Positions 1 to 10,064 of a stretch of DNA of 64,000 nucleotides are shown here, piece by piece. Below the pieces are notes generated by a model, which saw only the letters and a program-made list of their open reading frames with translations, was not told the DNA's origin and did not search any database. The DNA is from Pseudoalteromonas sp. T1lg48 (GTDB taxonomy: Bacteria; Pseudomonadota; Gammaproteobacteria; Enterobacterales; Alteromonadaceae): positions 32,080-96,079 of the forward strand of contig NZ_PQCC01000022.1 in the NCBI RefSeq assembly GCF_002964785.1. Direction: 5' to 3'. The stretch's first letter is position 1. The number at the start of each line of letters is the position of its first letter. The translations under genes were made by a program, and so were the position numbers.

Positions 1-3000
1 GTCTTCAATCGCTTGACGACCTTCTGTGGTATTAACGATGTAGCTGTATTCACCGTTTTTAATGCGGTCAAGGATATGAGGACGACCCTCGAATACCTTG
101 TTTACACGGCGAACTTCGATACCTGCATTTTCAAGCGCCTGTGCGGTACCTGAAGTTGCGTCTAGTTCAAAACCTAATTCGATCATGGTCTTAGCAAGCT
201 CAACGATACGAGCTTTATCACCATTGCGAACCGATAGTAACGCGCGACCACCACGTGGTAAAGCATTACCTGCACCTAGCTGGGCTTTGGCGAAGGCTTC
301 GGCGAAGGTATCACCTACACCCATTACCTCACCGGTAGAGCGCATCTCAGGGCCACGAATTGGGTCAACACCTTGGAACTTAGCGAAAGGAAGTACCACT
401 TCTTTCACGCTGTAGTAAGGAGGAATGATTTCTTTCGTTACGCCTTGGCTGGCAAGAGACTGACCGGCCATACAACGGGCCGCTACCTTAGCAAGGGCAA
501 CACCGGTTGCTTTTGATACGAAAGGCACGGTACGGGCAGCACGTGGGTTCACTTCGATAAGGAACACCTTACCGTCTTTAACTGCGAACTGAGTATTCAT
601 CAGACCTACTACACCTAGCTCAAGGGCCATTGCACGTACTTGCTCACGCATTACGTCTTGGATTTCCTGGCTTAGGCTGTTGCTGGCAATGAACAGGCCG
701 AGTCACCCGAGTGAACACCCGCTTGCTCGATGTGCTCCATGATACCGCCGATGATCACCTCAGTGCCGTCACAGATAGCATCCACGTCAACCTCGATGGC
801 ATCATCCAGGAAGCGGTCTAGCAATACTGGCGCTTCGTTTGAAGCCGATACCGCTTCTGTCATATAGCGACGCAGGTCATCTTCGTCGTATACGATTTCC
901 ATCGCACGACCACCTAGTACGTACGAAGGACGTACAACCAGCGGGAAGCCGATTTCTTTTGACTTGGCAACGGCTTCTTCAAGCGAGGTTACCGTCGCGT
1001 TTTCAGGCTGAAGCAGGTTCAAACGCTCAACCATTTGCTGGAAGCGCTCACGGTCTTCGGCACGGTCGATAGCATCCGGTGAGGTACCAATGATTGGCAC
1101 ACCGTTCGCTTCTAGTTCACGGGCAAGTTTAAGTGGTGTTTGACCACCGTACTGTACAATAACGCCTTTTGGCTTCTCAACACGGACGATTTCAAGCACG
1201 TCTTCAAGCGTGATTGGCTCGAAGAAGAGACGGTCTGAAGTGTCGTAGTCGGTAGAAACCGTCTCAGGGTTACAGTTAACCATGATGGTTTCGTAGCCGT
1301 CTTCACGCATAGCAAGGGCTGCGTGTACACAACAGTAATCGAATTCGATACCCTGACCGATACGGTTAGGGCCGCCACCGATTACCATGATTTTATCTTT
1401 GTCAGACGGTGCAGCTTCACACTCTTCATCATAGCTTGAGTACATGTAGGCCGTGTCTGAGCTGAATTCCGCCGCACAGGTATCTACGCGCTTGTACACA
1501 GGCAAGATTTCTAGCTGGTGACGCTTCTTACGGATTTCCGCTTCAGATACACCGGCAAGCTCGGCGATACGCGCATCGGCAAAACCTTTACGCTTCAAGC
1601 GACGTAGGAAGTCTTCGGTTAGACCGGCAAAACCTACTTCTTCAATCTGTTGCTCATCTTTGATGATGTCTTCGATTTGTACCAAGTACCAACGGTCAAC
1701 CTTGGTTAGGTTGAATACGTCGTCAACACTCATGCCGTGACGCATGGCATCGGCGATGTACCAGATACGCTCAGCGCCTGGCTCACGAAGCTCGCGGGTA
1801 ATTTTTTCGATTGCGCCCTTCTCGCCTACTGGCAAGATTGGGTTGAAGCCCGTTGCACCCACTTCTAGGCCACGAAGTGCTTTATGTAGTGATTCTTGTT
1901 GGTTACGGCCAATCGCCATGACCTCACCCACCGACTTCATCTGTGTCGTTAGACGGTCGTTAGCACCGGCAAACTTTTCAAAGTTGAAGCGAGGGATCTT
2001 AGTTACTACGTAGTCGATTGACGGCTCGAATGACGCCGGCGTTGCACCGCCAGTGATGTCATTTTGCAGCTCATCAAGGGTGTAACCCACGGCCAATTTT
2101 GCCGCGATTTTCGCGATTGGGAAGCCCGTAGCTTTTGAAGCAAGCGCCGATGAACGCGATACACGCGGGTTCATCTCGATGATTACCATACGGCCCGTGT
2201 TTGGACACACACCGAACTGTACGTTTGAACCACCAGTTTCAACACCGATTTCACGCAGTACGGCCATCGAGGCATTACGCATGATTTGGTATTCTTTATC
2301 GGTCAGTGTTTGCGCTGGTGCTACCGTGATTGAGTCACCTGTGTGTACACCCATTGGGTCGAAGTTTTCAATCGAACACACGATGATACAGTTGTCGTTT
2401 TTGTCACGAACAACTTCCATCTCGTACTCTTTCCAACCTAGCAAGCTTTCGTCGATAAGCAGCTCGTTGGTTGGTGACAGGTCTAGACCGCGAGTACAGA
2501 TTTCTTCGAACTCTTCCATGTTGTAAGCAACACCACCACCGGTACCACCCATGGTGAAAGAAGGACGAATAATACATGGGAAGCCGATGCGTGAAAGCAC
2601 ATCCAGCGCTTCTTCCATTGAGTGGGCAATTTCTGCACGCGGACACTCTAGGCCGATGTTTTTCATCGCCACATCGAAACGCTCACGGTTCTCTGCTTTA
2701 TCGATGGCATCCGCGGTTGCACCGATTAGCTCAACGCCGTGCTTCGCCAGTACACCGTGCTTATCTAGGTCAAGGGCACAGTTCAGTGCAGTTTGACCAC
2801 CCATGGTAGGCAGTACCGCATCCGGTTTTTCTTTTTCAATGATTTTTTCAACCACTTCCCAGTGAATCGGCTCAATATAGGTCGCATCAGCCATTTCTGG
2901 GTCGGTCATAATGGTCGCCGGGTTAGAGTTAACCAGGATTACACGGTAACCTTCTTCCTTAAGCGCTTTACAGGCTTGAGCACCTGAGTAGTCAAACTCA

Positions 3001-3071
3001 CAGGCCTGGCCGATCACGATCGGGCCCGCGCCTAAGATAAGAATGCTTTGAATATCAGTACGTTTTGGCAT
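1..3071 (-). CDS. carB: Carbamoyl-phosphate synthase large subunit (frame-shifted, 3' end outside window)
   Basis: Cytoplasmic synthetase that, with CarA, makes carbamoyl phosphate from bicarbonate, glutamine-derived ammonia and two ATP for arginine and pyrimidine synthesis. From ATG at 3071 the frame is open for 799 codons through the first ATP-grasp half, the oligomerisation region and into the second ATP-grasp half ([19 protein letters not shown]). It then stops at 672-674. Restoring one base near 680 turns LPATA-stop into LPAYSLSQEIQ, and the frame continues with clear CarB sequence ([18 protein letters not shown]) to the window edge. CarB is normally about 1070 residues, so roughly 50 residues lie outside. 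It follows carA by 18 bp, as in enterobacteria. The break is either a sequencing deletion or a real frameshift. Family assignment is certain; functionality is not. Confidence 0.95.
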
Positions 3072-3089
3072 TATTACTCCGGTCTCAAA

Positions 3090-4226
3090 TTAGTTAGATT
3101 GCGCTTGCATCAGTTCGATAAAGTGATCGAACAAAGGTGCGGCATCGTGTGGGCCTGGGCTGGCTTCTGGGTGACCCTGGAAGCTAAATGCTGGCTTGTC
3201 GGTGCGGTGAATACCCTGCAAGGTGCCGTCAAACAATGACTTGTGCGTAGCGCGAAGATTGTCAGGCAAGCTTGCCTCATCCGCGGCAAAGCCGTGGTTC
3301 TGCGCAGTGATCATTACAACGTCACGGTCTAGGTCTTTAACCGGGTGGTTACCACCGTGGTGGCCGAACTTCATTTTTACTGTTTTCGCGCCTGAAGCCA
3401 GAGCCAATAACTGATGACCAAGGCAGATGCCGAAAATAGGAATATCTTTGTCTAGGAAGGTTTTAATCGCTTCAATCGCGTAAGTACAAGGTTCTGGGTC
3501 GCCCGGGCCATTTGACAGGAAGATGCCATCTGGGTTTAACGCCAGCACTTCTTCGGCGCTGGTTTGTGCCGGTACCACTGTTAGCTTACAGCCACGATCT
3601 ACCAACATACGTAAGATGTTACGTTTAACACCGAAGTCATAGGCAACAACGTGGAACTTCTCGTCTTCTGCGGCAAGTGTTTTGAAACCTTCGCCCAGTG
3701 TCCAGCTTGTTTCGCGCCATTCAAAAGATGACTCGGTACATACTACCTTGGCTAAATCCATGCCTTTTAAGCCTGGGAATGCTTTTGCAGCTTCCAGCGC
3801 TTTGCTTTCGTCAACATCATCACCGGCTATGATACAACCGTTTTGAGCGCCTTTATCACGTAGGATGCGGGTTAGCTTACGGGTGTCGATATCGGCGATG
3901 CCTAAAATGTTACGTTCTTTTAGGTAATCACTGAGTGATTGTTCATTACGGAAATTACTCGCTAGCAGTGGCAAATCACGAATAACCAGGCCTTTAGCCC
4001 AGATCTTATTCGCTTCTTCGTCTTCGCTGTTAGTACCCGTGTTACCGATATGCGGGTAAGTCAAAGTTACGATTTGTTCCGCATAAGACGGGTCGGTCAG
4101 AATCTCCTGATAACCAGTCATCGACGTATTGAATACTACCTCACCTACTGACATGCCGTCAGCGCCGATCGCAGTACCGCGAAACACTGTGCCGTCTTCT
4201 AGGACTAACAGAGCGGATTTAGTCAA
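3090..4226 (-). CDS. carA: Carbamoyl-phosphate synthase small subunit (glutaminase)
   Basis: Class I glutamine amidotransferase subunit that hydrolyses glutamine and passes ammonia to CarB. At 378 residues it has the usual length. The N-terminal CarA domain ([31 protein letters not shown]) is followed by the amidotransferase domain with the nucleophile Cys in [15 protein letters not shown] and the His/Glu pair in [14 protein letters not shown]. The start codon is TTG (4226-4224), preceded by a perfect AGGAGG at 4232-4237. E. coli carA also starts with TTG as I recall it, so the start is well supported. It lies upstream of carB and downstream of dapB on the same strand; a 206-bp gap separates it from dapB and should hold the carAB promoter. 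Confidence 0.97.
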   Translation of the reverse strand: MTKSALLVLEDGTVFRGTAIGADGMSVGEVVFNTSMTGYQEILTDPSYAEQIVTLTYPHIGNTGTNSEDEEANKIWAKGLVIRDLPLLASNFRNEQSLSDYLKERNILGIADIDTRKLTRILRDKGAQNGCIIAGDDVDESKALEAAKAFPGLKGMDLAKVVCTESSFEWRETSWTLGEGFKTLAAEDEKFHVVAYDFGVKRNILRMLVDRGCKLTVVPAQTSAEEVLALNPDGIFLSNGPGDPEPCTYAIEAIKTFLDKDIPIFGICLGHQLLALASGAKTVKMKFGHHGGNHPVKDLDRDVVMITAQNHGFAADEASLPDNLRATHKSLFDGTLQGIHRTDKPAFSFQGHPEASPGPHDAAPLFDHFIELMQAQSN

Positions 4227-4432
4227 GTTAACCTCCTAACAGTAAAAAACGGGAGTAAAAAATGCGACTTATTTACAACCCGTTTAAAGCGCTGGCTTAA
4301 GCGCATTATGAAATTTTGGCAAATTGACGATATTCTACACGAGAGTCGGTAAAAGGTCTAATTAAATATCAATAAATATAAAAAACAGCACCTTTAACAT
4401 TAAAACTCAATGAAACAGCCAAAAAAACACGT

Positions 4433-5269
4433 TTACTTACCCAGTTCCAGCACTTCGCGCATGGAATAAAAGCCTGCCTGTTTGTTTTGCACCCACTTTG
4501 CAGCCCTAACAGCGCCGCGTGCAAAGGTCATTCGAGAGCTTGCTTTATGTGTTAATTCAAGCCTTTCTCCCATTAATGCAAAATAAGCCGTGTGTTCGCC
4601 AACTATATCGCCCGCTCTGAGCACCGAATAGCCGATTTCCTTTTGTGATTTGGCTTGCTCACTTTGTGACCTATCATAAACCGCCACTTGATCATGATCC
4701 CACCCTTTGGCGTCGGCAATGGCTTCACCGATGGCCAGCGCTGTACCCGAAGGCGCATCGATTTTATGACGGTGATGGGCTTCGAATATTTCGATGTCCG
4801 CATCGTCACCGAATTTGGTCGCTGCGGTTTGCACCAGATCCAATAACAGATTGACGCCAACACTAAAGTTGCGGGCAAAGACGATAGGAATATGCTTAGC
4901 GGCCTCATGCAAACGCTGCATTTGGGCATCGTTTAAGCCCGTGGTGCCAATGACCATGGGGATTTTATTAGCAACGGCAAAGTCTAGGTGCGCTAGCATG
5001 CCCTCAGGCAAGGTAAAGTCGATCAGCACATCCACATCACCGTTTTCCGAAAGCGATGTAAAGGTCAATGTCTGGGCGCCCTCTTGCAGCCCTTTGACCA
5101 GGGTTTCTACCGGCAGGCCATTTAATTGTGACTGTTCACGCACAAAGGCGCCGGCAATATGCGCCTGAGGGTCGTCGTTACCCGCTTCCAGTAGTGCCTG
5201 GCCCATGCGCCCATTGGCGCCTAAAATGCCTAAACCTACACTCATTCTAATCCCCATAATATTGTTCAT
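4433..5269 (-). CDS. dapB: 4-hydroxy-tetrahydrodipicolinate reductase
   Basis: NAD(P)H-dependent reductase of the diaminopimelate/lysine pathway, cytoplasmic, normally a tetramer. The N-terminal Rossmann motif GILGANGRMGQ and GTTGL bind the nucleotide. The substrate region EAHHRHKIDAPSGTA carries the catalytic His and Lys. The frame from 5269 gives 278 residues and has a GGTGAG ribosome site; a second start at 5245 (MSVGLGILG, 270 residues) has GGGG six bases upstream and fits the family length better, so either may be used. Order dapB-carA-carB is conserved in gammaproteobacteria. Confidence 0.96.
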   Translation of the reverse strand: MNNIMGIRMSVGLGILGANGRMGQALLEAGNDDPQAHIAGAFVREQSQLNGLPVETLVKGLQEGAQTLTFTSLSENGDVDVLIDFTLPEGMLAHLDFAVANKIPMVIGTTGLNDAQMQRLHEAAKHIPIVFARNFSVGVNLLLDLVQTAATKFGDDADIEIFEAHHRHKIDAPSGTALAIGEAIADAKGWDHDQVAVYDRSQSEQAKSQKEIGYSVLRAGDIVGEHTAYFALMGERLELTHKASSRMTFARGAVRAAKWVQNKQAGFYSMREVLELGK

Positions 5270-5636
5270 CTACTCACCCCCGTATGCTAACGCAGATGGG
5301 TGTTAGGTGCTAGGCACAAGCGCCGAGCAAAGCAAAAGCATTCTCAAGCAAGCGCGCCAGACAAATACAAGCTTGCTTTAAGGGCTTAGCTTTAGGGATT
5401 ACCTATGAGAGTGACACAAATTAGATATCGTTGCTTTTTTGTGCTACAAAAATGGAAAATAATAACAAAAACGTGATCACCATAGACTTTAGCCATCCAC
5501 ACGTTTAAACTTCCCAACTTAGCGCCGATTTGGTCTTTGGCTTGCGGGCGCATGCGCAACAATCCCTGGCTTGTTTTGCAAAATAAATGCAGCTAAAAGA
5601 AGGTTTTGGCTGTTGGTGATCGAAATTGAGGTATAC
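5270..5636. other. Intergenic region between divergent dapB and the NhaC-type gene
   Basis: A 367-bp gap between divergently transcribed genes that must contain promoters for both. The right half is AT-rich, as expected for promoter DNA. I see no convincing operator, RNA gene or short coding region. A GAGG ribosome site just before 5637 sets the start of the downstream gene. Confidence 0.5.
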
Positions 5637-6950
5637 ATGCAGCCGAACTACAATGCCACTGTGGCAAAACTTTCACTCGTCCCCCTATTGGTGTTCGTCG
5701 CCTTATTCTTAGGCACCGGCCTGTATTTACAGGCGCAAGGCGTAGATTACGCTTTCTACCAATTACCTGCACCGGTGGCCATCTTGCCCGCCATCGTCCT
5801 CGCCTTTGTGCTCGCTAAGCAGCGCATTAATGAATCAGTGGAAACCTTTATTCGCGGCGCCGGGCACAGCAACATCATCACCATGTGTCTTATTTATTTG
5901 CTCGCCGGCGCGTTTTCGGCGGTGGCCGGTGCCACCGGCGGTGTGGATGCCATAGTGAATGCGGGTTTATCCTTTATTCCACCAAGCCTGTTGTTGCCTG
6001 GCTTGTTCTTGATCTCTGCCATCGTCTCCACCGCCATGGGCACCTCCATGGGGACCATAGGCGCCATCGGCCCAATTGCGCTGGCGGTGTCAACGAAAAC
6101 CGGCATCGACCCTGCGCTCATGGCCGGTACCATAGTCTCGGGCGCCATGTTTGGCGACAACCTGTCTATTATCTCCGATACCACCATTGCCGCGACCCGT
6201 ACCCAAGGGTGTGAAATGAAGGATAAGTTCCGCGAAAACCTTAAAATAGCCCTGCCTGCGGCCATAATGACTATCGCCCTGTTGGTGTATTTGACTCCCG
6301 AACCTCAAGTGGTAGAGGTGGGTGATTTTGACTGGCTTTTGGTGTTGCCCTACTTCTTTATCCTGGTGCTTGCGGTGATGGGCCTGAACGTTTTTGTGGT
6401 GCTCTTTAGCGGTATTTTATTTGCGGCATTCATGGGCTTTACCGGCTCATACGAAGGCAGTGCCTTTGTTAAAGACGTCTACAAGGGCTTTAGCGATATG
6501 CAGGAGATTTTCTTGCTGTCGATGTTTATCGGCGGTTTGTCTGAGTTTATTCGCCGTGGCGGCGGCCTTGACTACCTGGCCAGAAAAATCCAAGCGCTGA
6601 CCAAGCTAGTGGCCAAGTTTAATCGTCAGGTAGCGGATCAACTGGGTATCGCCCTGTTGGTGATGACCTCCAACCTGTGTATTGCCAATAACACGGTTTC
6701 TATTATCGTCGCCGGGCCTATCGCTAAAAAGCTCGCCGAAGACGGTGATATCTCCGCTAAGCGCTCCGCCAGCCTGCTCGATATCTTTGCCTGCGTGCTG
6801 CAAGGGTCACTGCCATACGGCGCTCAAGCCCTGCTTTTAGGTGCGACCTTTAGCATTAGCCCGTGGCAGGTATCTACCTCCGCCTTCTATTGCTTTATAT
6901 TGGCGATCACCGCGGTATTAATTATCATCTTACGTCGCCATAAGGTGTAA
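5637..6950 (+). CDS. NhaC-family Na+/H+ antiporter-like membrane transporter
   Basis: Polytopic inner-membrane protein of the NhaC/YuiF-type antiporter group. In this family members exchange sodium and protons or move small organic solutes; the substrate here is not shown by the sequence. The 437-residue product is almost entirely hydrophobic segments. It has the typical conserved loop GTSMGTIGAIGPIALAV and GAMFGDNLSIISDTTIAATRTQG around residues 140-190, and a second repeat with TSNLCIANNTVSIIVAGPIAK. The frame is open from 5571, but the ATG at 5637 (MQPNYNATV) follows a GAGG ribosome site and removes a non-conserved extension. It is followed by a Tsx-like porin in the same direction, so it might supply an inner-membrane step for the same solute (inference). 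Confidence 0.85.
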   Translation: MQPNYNATVAKLSLVPLLVFVALFLGTGLYLQAQGVDYAFYQLPAPVAILPAIVLAFVLAKQRINESVETFIRGAGHSNIITMCLIYLLAGAFSAVAGATGGVDAIVNAGLSFIPPSLLLPGLFLISAIVSTAMGTSMGTIGAIGPIALAVSTKTGIDPALMAGTIVSGAMFGDNLSIISDTTIAATRTQGCEMKDKFRENLKIALPAAIMTIALLVYLTPEPQVVEVGDFDWLLVLPYFFILVLAVMGLNVFVVLFSGILFAAFMGFTGSYEGSAFVKDVYKGFSDMQEIFLLSMFIGGLSEFIRRGGGLDYLARKIQALTKLVAKFNRQVADQLGIALLVMTSNLCIANNTVSIIVAGPIAKKLAEDGDISAKRSASLLDIFACVLQGSLPYGAQALLLGATFSISPWQVSTSAFYCFILAITAVLIIILRRHKV

Positions 6951-7043
6951 TTCCTTTACCCATTGCTTACAGTGGCGGCTTAAGGTCGCCATCTGTTACA
7001 ATAACCGCTGACATTTCTTTTAGTTATTAATCACCTTGTAGTT

Positions 7044-7838
7044 ATGAAAATTACCACACCCCTGTTATACGGCGCGGTGGCGCTGTCCTTGTGTGCCAGT
7101 GTTAGCAACGCACAGGCCGCAAACTGGAGCCAAACTCAGTTACATGTAAACTATGGCGACTTTAAAAACCCCTTCACCAAAGAAGAAGCGGGTACCAGTA
7201 TCGTATCCTTGCAACATGCTTCGGGTTACAGCCTGGGCGATAACTTTTTCTTTATTGATATCATCAATGACGACCGTGAAGACGGCTATCAGGACAGCGA
7301 TTTTTACGGCGAGTGGTACTCTAACTTTAGCTACAGCAAGATCAGCGGTAACAAAATTGAACTAGGTCCACTAAAAGACGTGGGCTTTGTGATGGGCTTT
7401 AACGCCGCCGGCGACGCCAATGTGATGAAGTACCTGCCCGGTGTGAAGCTTGATTGGCAGGTGAAAGGCTTTGATTTCTTCTCAACCCTAGTTACCGCCT
7501 ACATTGATGACAGCGACGGCGTCAGCTCAGGCGGTGCACCGACCGAAAGCGACAGCTGGATGCTGGATTTAGCCTGGGGCGCCCCCTTTAGCATCGGCGA
7601 GCAAAAGTTTTACTTTACCGGCCATGTTGAATATATCGACGAGCGCGACAACGAGTTTGGCGACAAGGTAAAGGGCTGGCTTTTGGCCCAGCCGATAGTG
7701 CAATGGGATATGGGTCATGCCTTGCAGATGCCGGAGCAAACCCTGATGTTGGGTGTGGAGTGGCAATACTGGCATAACAAACTAGGCACAGACACCACAG
7801 AATCGGTGCCGCAAATCCACTTGGCTTGGACCTTTTAA
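7044..7838 (+). CDS. Tsx-like nucleoside-specific outer membrane channel
   Basis: Predicted outer-membrane beta-barrel of the Tsx/OmpK family, which lets nucleosides and similar small solutes through the outer membrane. The 264-residue precursor begins with a clear signal peptide (MKITTPLLYGAVALSLCASVSNAQA, cleavage after AQA). The mature protein shows alternating aromatic and polar strands (FFFIDIIND, YGEWYSNFSYSKISG, KLDWQVKGFDFFSTLVTAY) and ends in HLAWTF with the terminal Phe needed for barrel assembly. It follows the NhaC-type gene by 93 bp and precedes efpL by 42 bp. Family is good; nucleoside specificity is by analogy. Confidence 0.82.
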   Translation: MKITTPLLYGAVALSLCASVSNAQAANWSQTQLHVNYGDFKNPFTKEEAGTSIVSLQHASGYSLGDNFFFIDIINDDREDGYQDSDFYGEWYSNFSYSKISGNKIELGPLKDVGFVMGFNAAGDANVMKYLPGVKLDWQVKGFDFFSTLVTAYIDDSDGVSSGGAPTESDSWMLDLAWGAPFSIGEQKFYFTGHVEYIDERDNEFGDKVKGWLLAQPIVQWDMGHALQMPEQTLMLGVEWQYWHNKLGTDTTESVPQIHLAWTF

Positions 7839-7880
7839 TCGGGTAACTTAACCCGGTCAATTTATTTAGGAAGTAAGACT

Positions 7881-8447
7881 ATGCCTAAGGCTAGCGAAAT
7901 TAAAAAACACGCCGCCATTGATTACAATGGCCGCGTTATGATCGTCCGTGATATCGAGCGCTCTGTACCACAAGGCCGTGCCGGCGGTAGCCTATACCGT
8001 ATGCGCATGTATGACGTGGTTGACGGTGGTAAGGTTGATGAAACCTTTAAAGCCGAAGACATGTTGAACTTTGCCGATCTACAGCGCCGTGCCGCCATGT
8101 TCTCCTACGTAGATGGCGACGAGTACATCTTTATGGATGAAGAAGACTACACCCCCTATCACCTGAACAAAGACAGCATTGCCGAGCAACTGCTGTTTAT
8201 CGACGAGTCGACCAAGGGTGTGCAGGTCGTGCTAGTAGAAGGCCGTCCGGTCTCTGTGGACTTGCCAACCAGCGTTGAACTGGTGATTGAAGACACTTCA
8301 CCGTCAATTAAAGGTGCTTCTGCCAGTGCGCGCACTAAGCCTGCTACCCTGACCACAGGTCTTGTAGTTCAGGTGCCTGAGCACATCTCAAGCGGCGATA
8401 AGATTAAAATCAATACCGCCGAGAGCAAATTTATTAGCCGCGCCTAA
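7881..8447 (+). CDS. efpL: Elongation factor P-like protein EfpL (YeiP)
   Basis: Paralogue of elongation factor P that acts on ribosomes stalled at polyproline and related motifs. The 188-residue length, three-domain layout and the sequence match YeiP. The KOW-like N domain starts with [16 protein letters not shown], and the C-terminal OB domain ends with [20 protein letters not shown]. The loop tip that holds the modified Lys34 in EF-P here reads [12 protein letters not shown], with Arg33 at the tip, the residue characteristic of the EfpL subgroup. A GGAAG ribosome site precedes the ATG. It may share a transcript with the Tsx-like gene upstream, and a strong terminator follows. Confidence 0.93.
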   Translation: MPKASEIKKHAAIDYNGRVMIVRDIERSVPQGRAGGSLYRMRMYDVVDGGKVDETFKAEDMLNFADLQRRAAMFSYVDGDEYIFMDEEDYTPYHLNKDSIAEQLLFIDESTKGVQVVLVEGRPVSVDLPTSVELVIEDTSPSIKGASASARTKPATLTTGLVVQVPEHISSGDKIKINTAESKFISRA

Positions 8448-8465
8448 TAACCTCTCTTATAAATA

Positions 8466-8496
8466 AAAAAGGTGAGCACTTGCTCACCTTTTTTAT
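8466..8496 (+). terminator. Rho-independent terminator after efpL
   Basis: Hairpin AAAGGTGAGCA / TGCTCACCTTT with a 2-base loop followed by a T run. It begins about 20 bp past the efpL stop and lies just before the end of the convergent gene at 8507. Confidence 0.9.
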
Positions 8497-8506
8497 TGCT
8501 GATTAG

Positions 8507-9040
8507 TTAGTCACACTTACCTGCCGCCAATTCATAACGCTTTTCACCGATGTAATACCACTTGCCGTTTTGCTCCTCTATATAGGCCCCTGGGTGATAG
8601 GGAAGTTGGCGTATTTCCTCAAGGGAGTAAAAGCCAAGCGAGCGCTGGCAACGCCAATATATTACCTGTCGACTGCTGCGGGCATCCTGCGACTCTATGG
8701 TGTGTACCGTGTAGGGACCCGCAGAAGTGTAATGCTCGGCGTCGTTGACTAGGCTTTGTCTGCCAATCAGCAAGACCAGAGTGTGTACCGCACATATGAG
8801 GACGACAAACTGCAAGACTATGGTGATTGCGGGTGAATAGTGTCGTCGCGGTATGCTCCACCAAAGGTAAGCGGTGATCAGTGCCATGCCAAGCAGTTTA
8901 ACAACATTGAATATAGAGGCGATCTCCGCCATAAACTCGGGGCTACGCCAGTGAATGGCAAACACCGGCGCCGGGATCAGGCTATCGACCATGAGCGCCG
9001 CCGCTAACAGCAGCGCTAATACAATCGGTGCTTTCGACAC
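8507..9040 (-). CDS. Hypothetical membrane protein
   Basis: A 177-residue protein of unknown function. Three hydrophobic segments are visible: residues 4-30 (possibly a signal anchor), about 45-62 (VVKLLGMALITAYLWWS) and about 72-93 (AITIVLQFVVLICAVHTLVLLI). A soluble tail of about 80 residues follows, containing two Cys (WRCQR, GKCD at the C-terminus). The tail EEQNGKWYYIGEKRYEL could be a small beta domain. It is encoded just downstream of the M48 protease with a 15-bp gap on the same strand, so the two are probably co-transcribed. I do not recognise the family. Confidence 0.7.
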   Translation of the reverse strand: MSKAPIVLALLLAAALMVDSLIPAPVFAIHWRSPEFMAEIASIFNVVKLLGMALITAYLWWSIPRRHYSPAITIVLQFVVLICAVHTLVLLIGRQSLVNDAEHYTSAGPYTVHTIESQDARSSRQVIYWRCQRSLGFYSLEEIRQLPYHPGAYIEEQNGKWYYIGEKRYELAAGKCD

Positions 9041-9055
9041 GCTATAAACTCGGAG

Positions 9056-9850
9056 TTAGCGACACTGTGGGCGCTTACCCTGACTTCGGGCCTGCTGATA
9101 CAAGGCATTGGCACCTTGCATACGCTTTTGCAAGTCGTTGATGCGACTGGTTGGCGCCGGGTGCGTCGATAAAAACTCAGGCGGCGTGGCACCACCGCTT
9201 TGCGCCATGTTCTGCCACAGCGCAACCGATTGTTGTGGTTCGAAACCGGCCTTCGCCATCAGCTCCAGACCCACCTCATCGGCTTCGCTCTCGTGAGTGC
9301 GGCTAAATGGCAAGACCACTCCATATTGCGCACCTAAACCAAGCGCGGCCATAATTTCGTTTCGATAACCTATCTCACCCATGTCCAGAGCCACGGCACC
9401 GAGTTGCATGCCGGTTTGCAGCATTTGGCTTTGTGAAGCACGCTCATTGGAGTGCTCGGCAATGACATGACCCACTTCATGGCCTATAACAGTAGCCAGT
9501 TGATCCTGATTTTGCGCCACCTTAAGTAAGCCGGTATGGACACCGATATAACCGCCTGGCAGGGCAAAGGCGTTGGCCGAGTCTTCTTCAAATACCACCA
9601 CTTCCCACTGTTGCTGCGCGTATTTCGACGGTAACACCTGGATCACCGCATCGGCCACACATTGCACATAGGCATTGGTGCGCGCATCCTGGTTGACCTT
9701 TTGTTCTTTTTTCATCTGCTCAAAGCTGGCGCCGCCCAATTGACTCATTTGCGCATCGGAATACAAGGTCACCTGAGTGCGTCCGGTCGGTGAGGTTTTA
9801 CAACCGGCAATCACTGCCGCCACACTAAGGGCCAAAATTAGTTTTTTCAT
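9056..9850 (-). CDS. M48-family metalloprotease, lipoprotein
   Basis: Zinc metalloprotease predicted to sit in the periplasm as a lipoprotein, related to LoiP/YcaL-type quality-control proteases. From ATG at 9850 the 264-residue product begins with a lipoprotein signal (MKKLILALSVAAVIAGC, lipobox Cys17). The active site is IGHEVGHVIAEH (HExxH), and the third zinc ligand is the Glu in HESEADEVG. FALPGGYIGVHTGLL is the usual M48 substrate-binding stretch. The frame is open to 9904, but the upstream extension lacks a signal sequence, so 9850 is preferred. No TPR tail is present, which argues against BepA. Confidence 0.9.
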   Translation of the reverse strand: MKKLILALSVAAVIAGCKTSPTGRTQVTLYSDAQMSQLGGASFEQMKKEQKVNQDARTNAYVQCVADAVIQVLPSKYAQQQWEVVVFEEDSANAFALPGGYIGVHTGLLKVAQNQDQLATVIGHEVGHVIAEHSNERASQSQMLQTGMQLGAVALDMGEIGYRNEIMAALGLGAQYGVVLPFSRTHESEADEVGLELMAKAGFEPQQSVALWQNMAQSGGATPPEFLSTHPAPTSRINDLQKRMQGANALYQQARSQGKRPQCR

Positions 9851-10064
9851 TATTAATGTTTCCCTATTATCTCCTGCGCCAAGCATAGCAAACCACAAAC
9901 GCAACGCCTAGCATCGAATAAAGTGCCTAATTAACATACTGTTAATAACGTTTCCCTATTCTGGTCCCGACCTTGGTGCTATAGTGAACAAACTAGGCAC
10001 TGTGCACTGCCTGCGCACTTTCCCCTAGCGTCTCCTCAACACCAACTTAGAAGAAACTATATCT

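Noticed and set aside
4227..4432. ArgR boxes upstream of carA.
   Set aside because: The AT-rich TTAAATATCAATAAAT stretch does not contain a TGAAT-N4-ATTCA core, so no call was made although carAB is often under ArgR.
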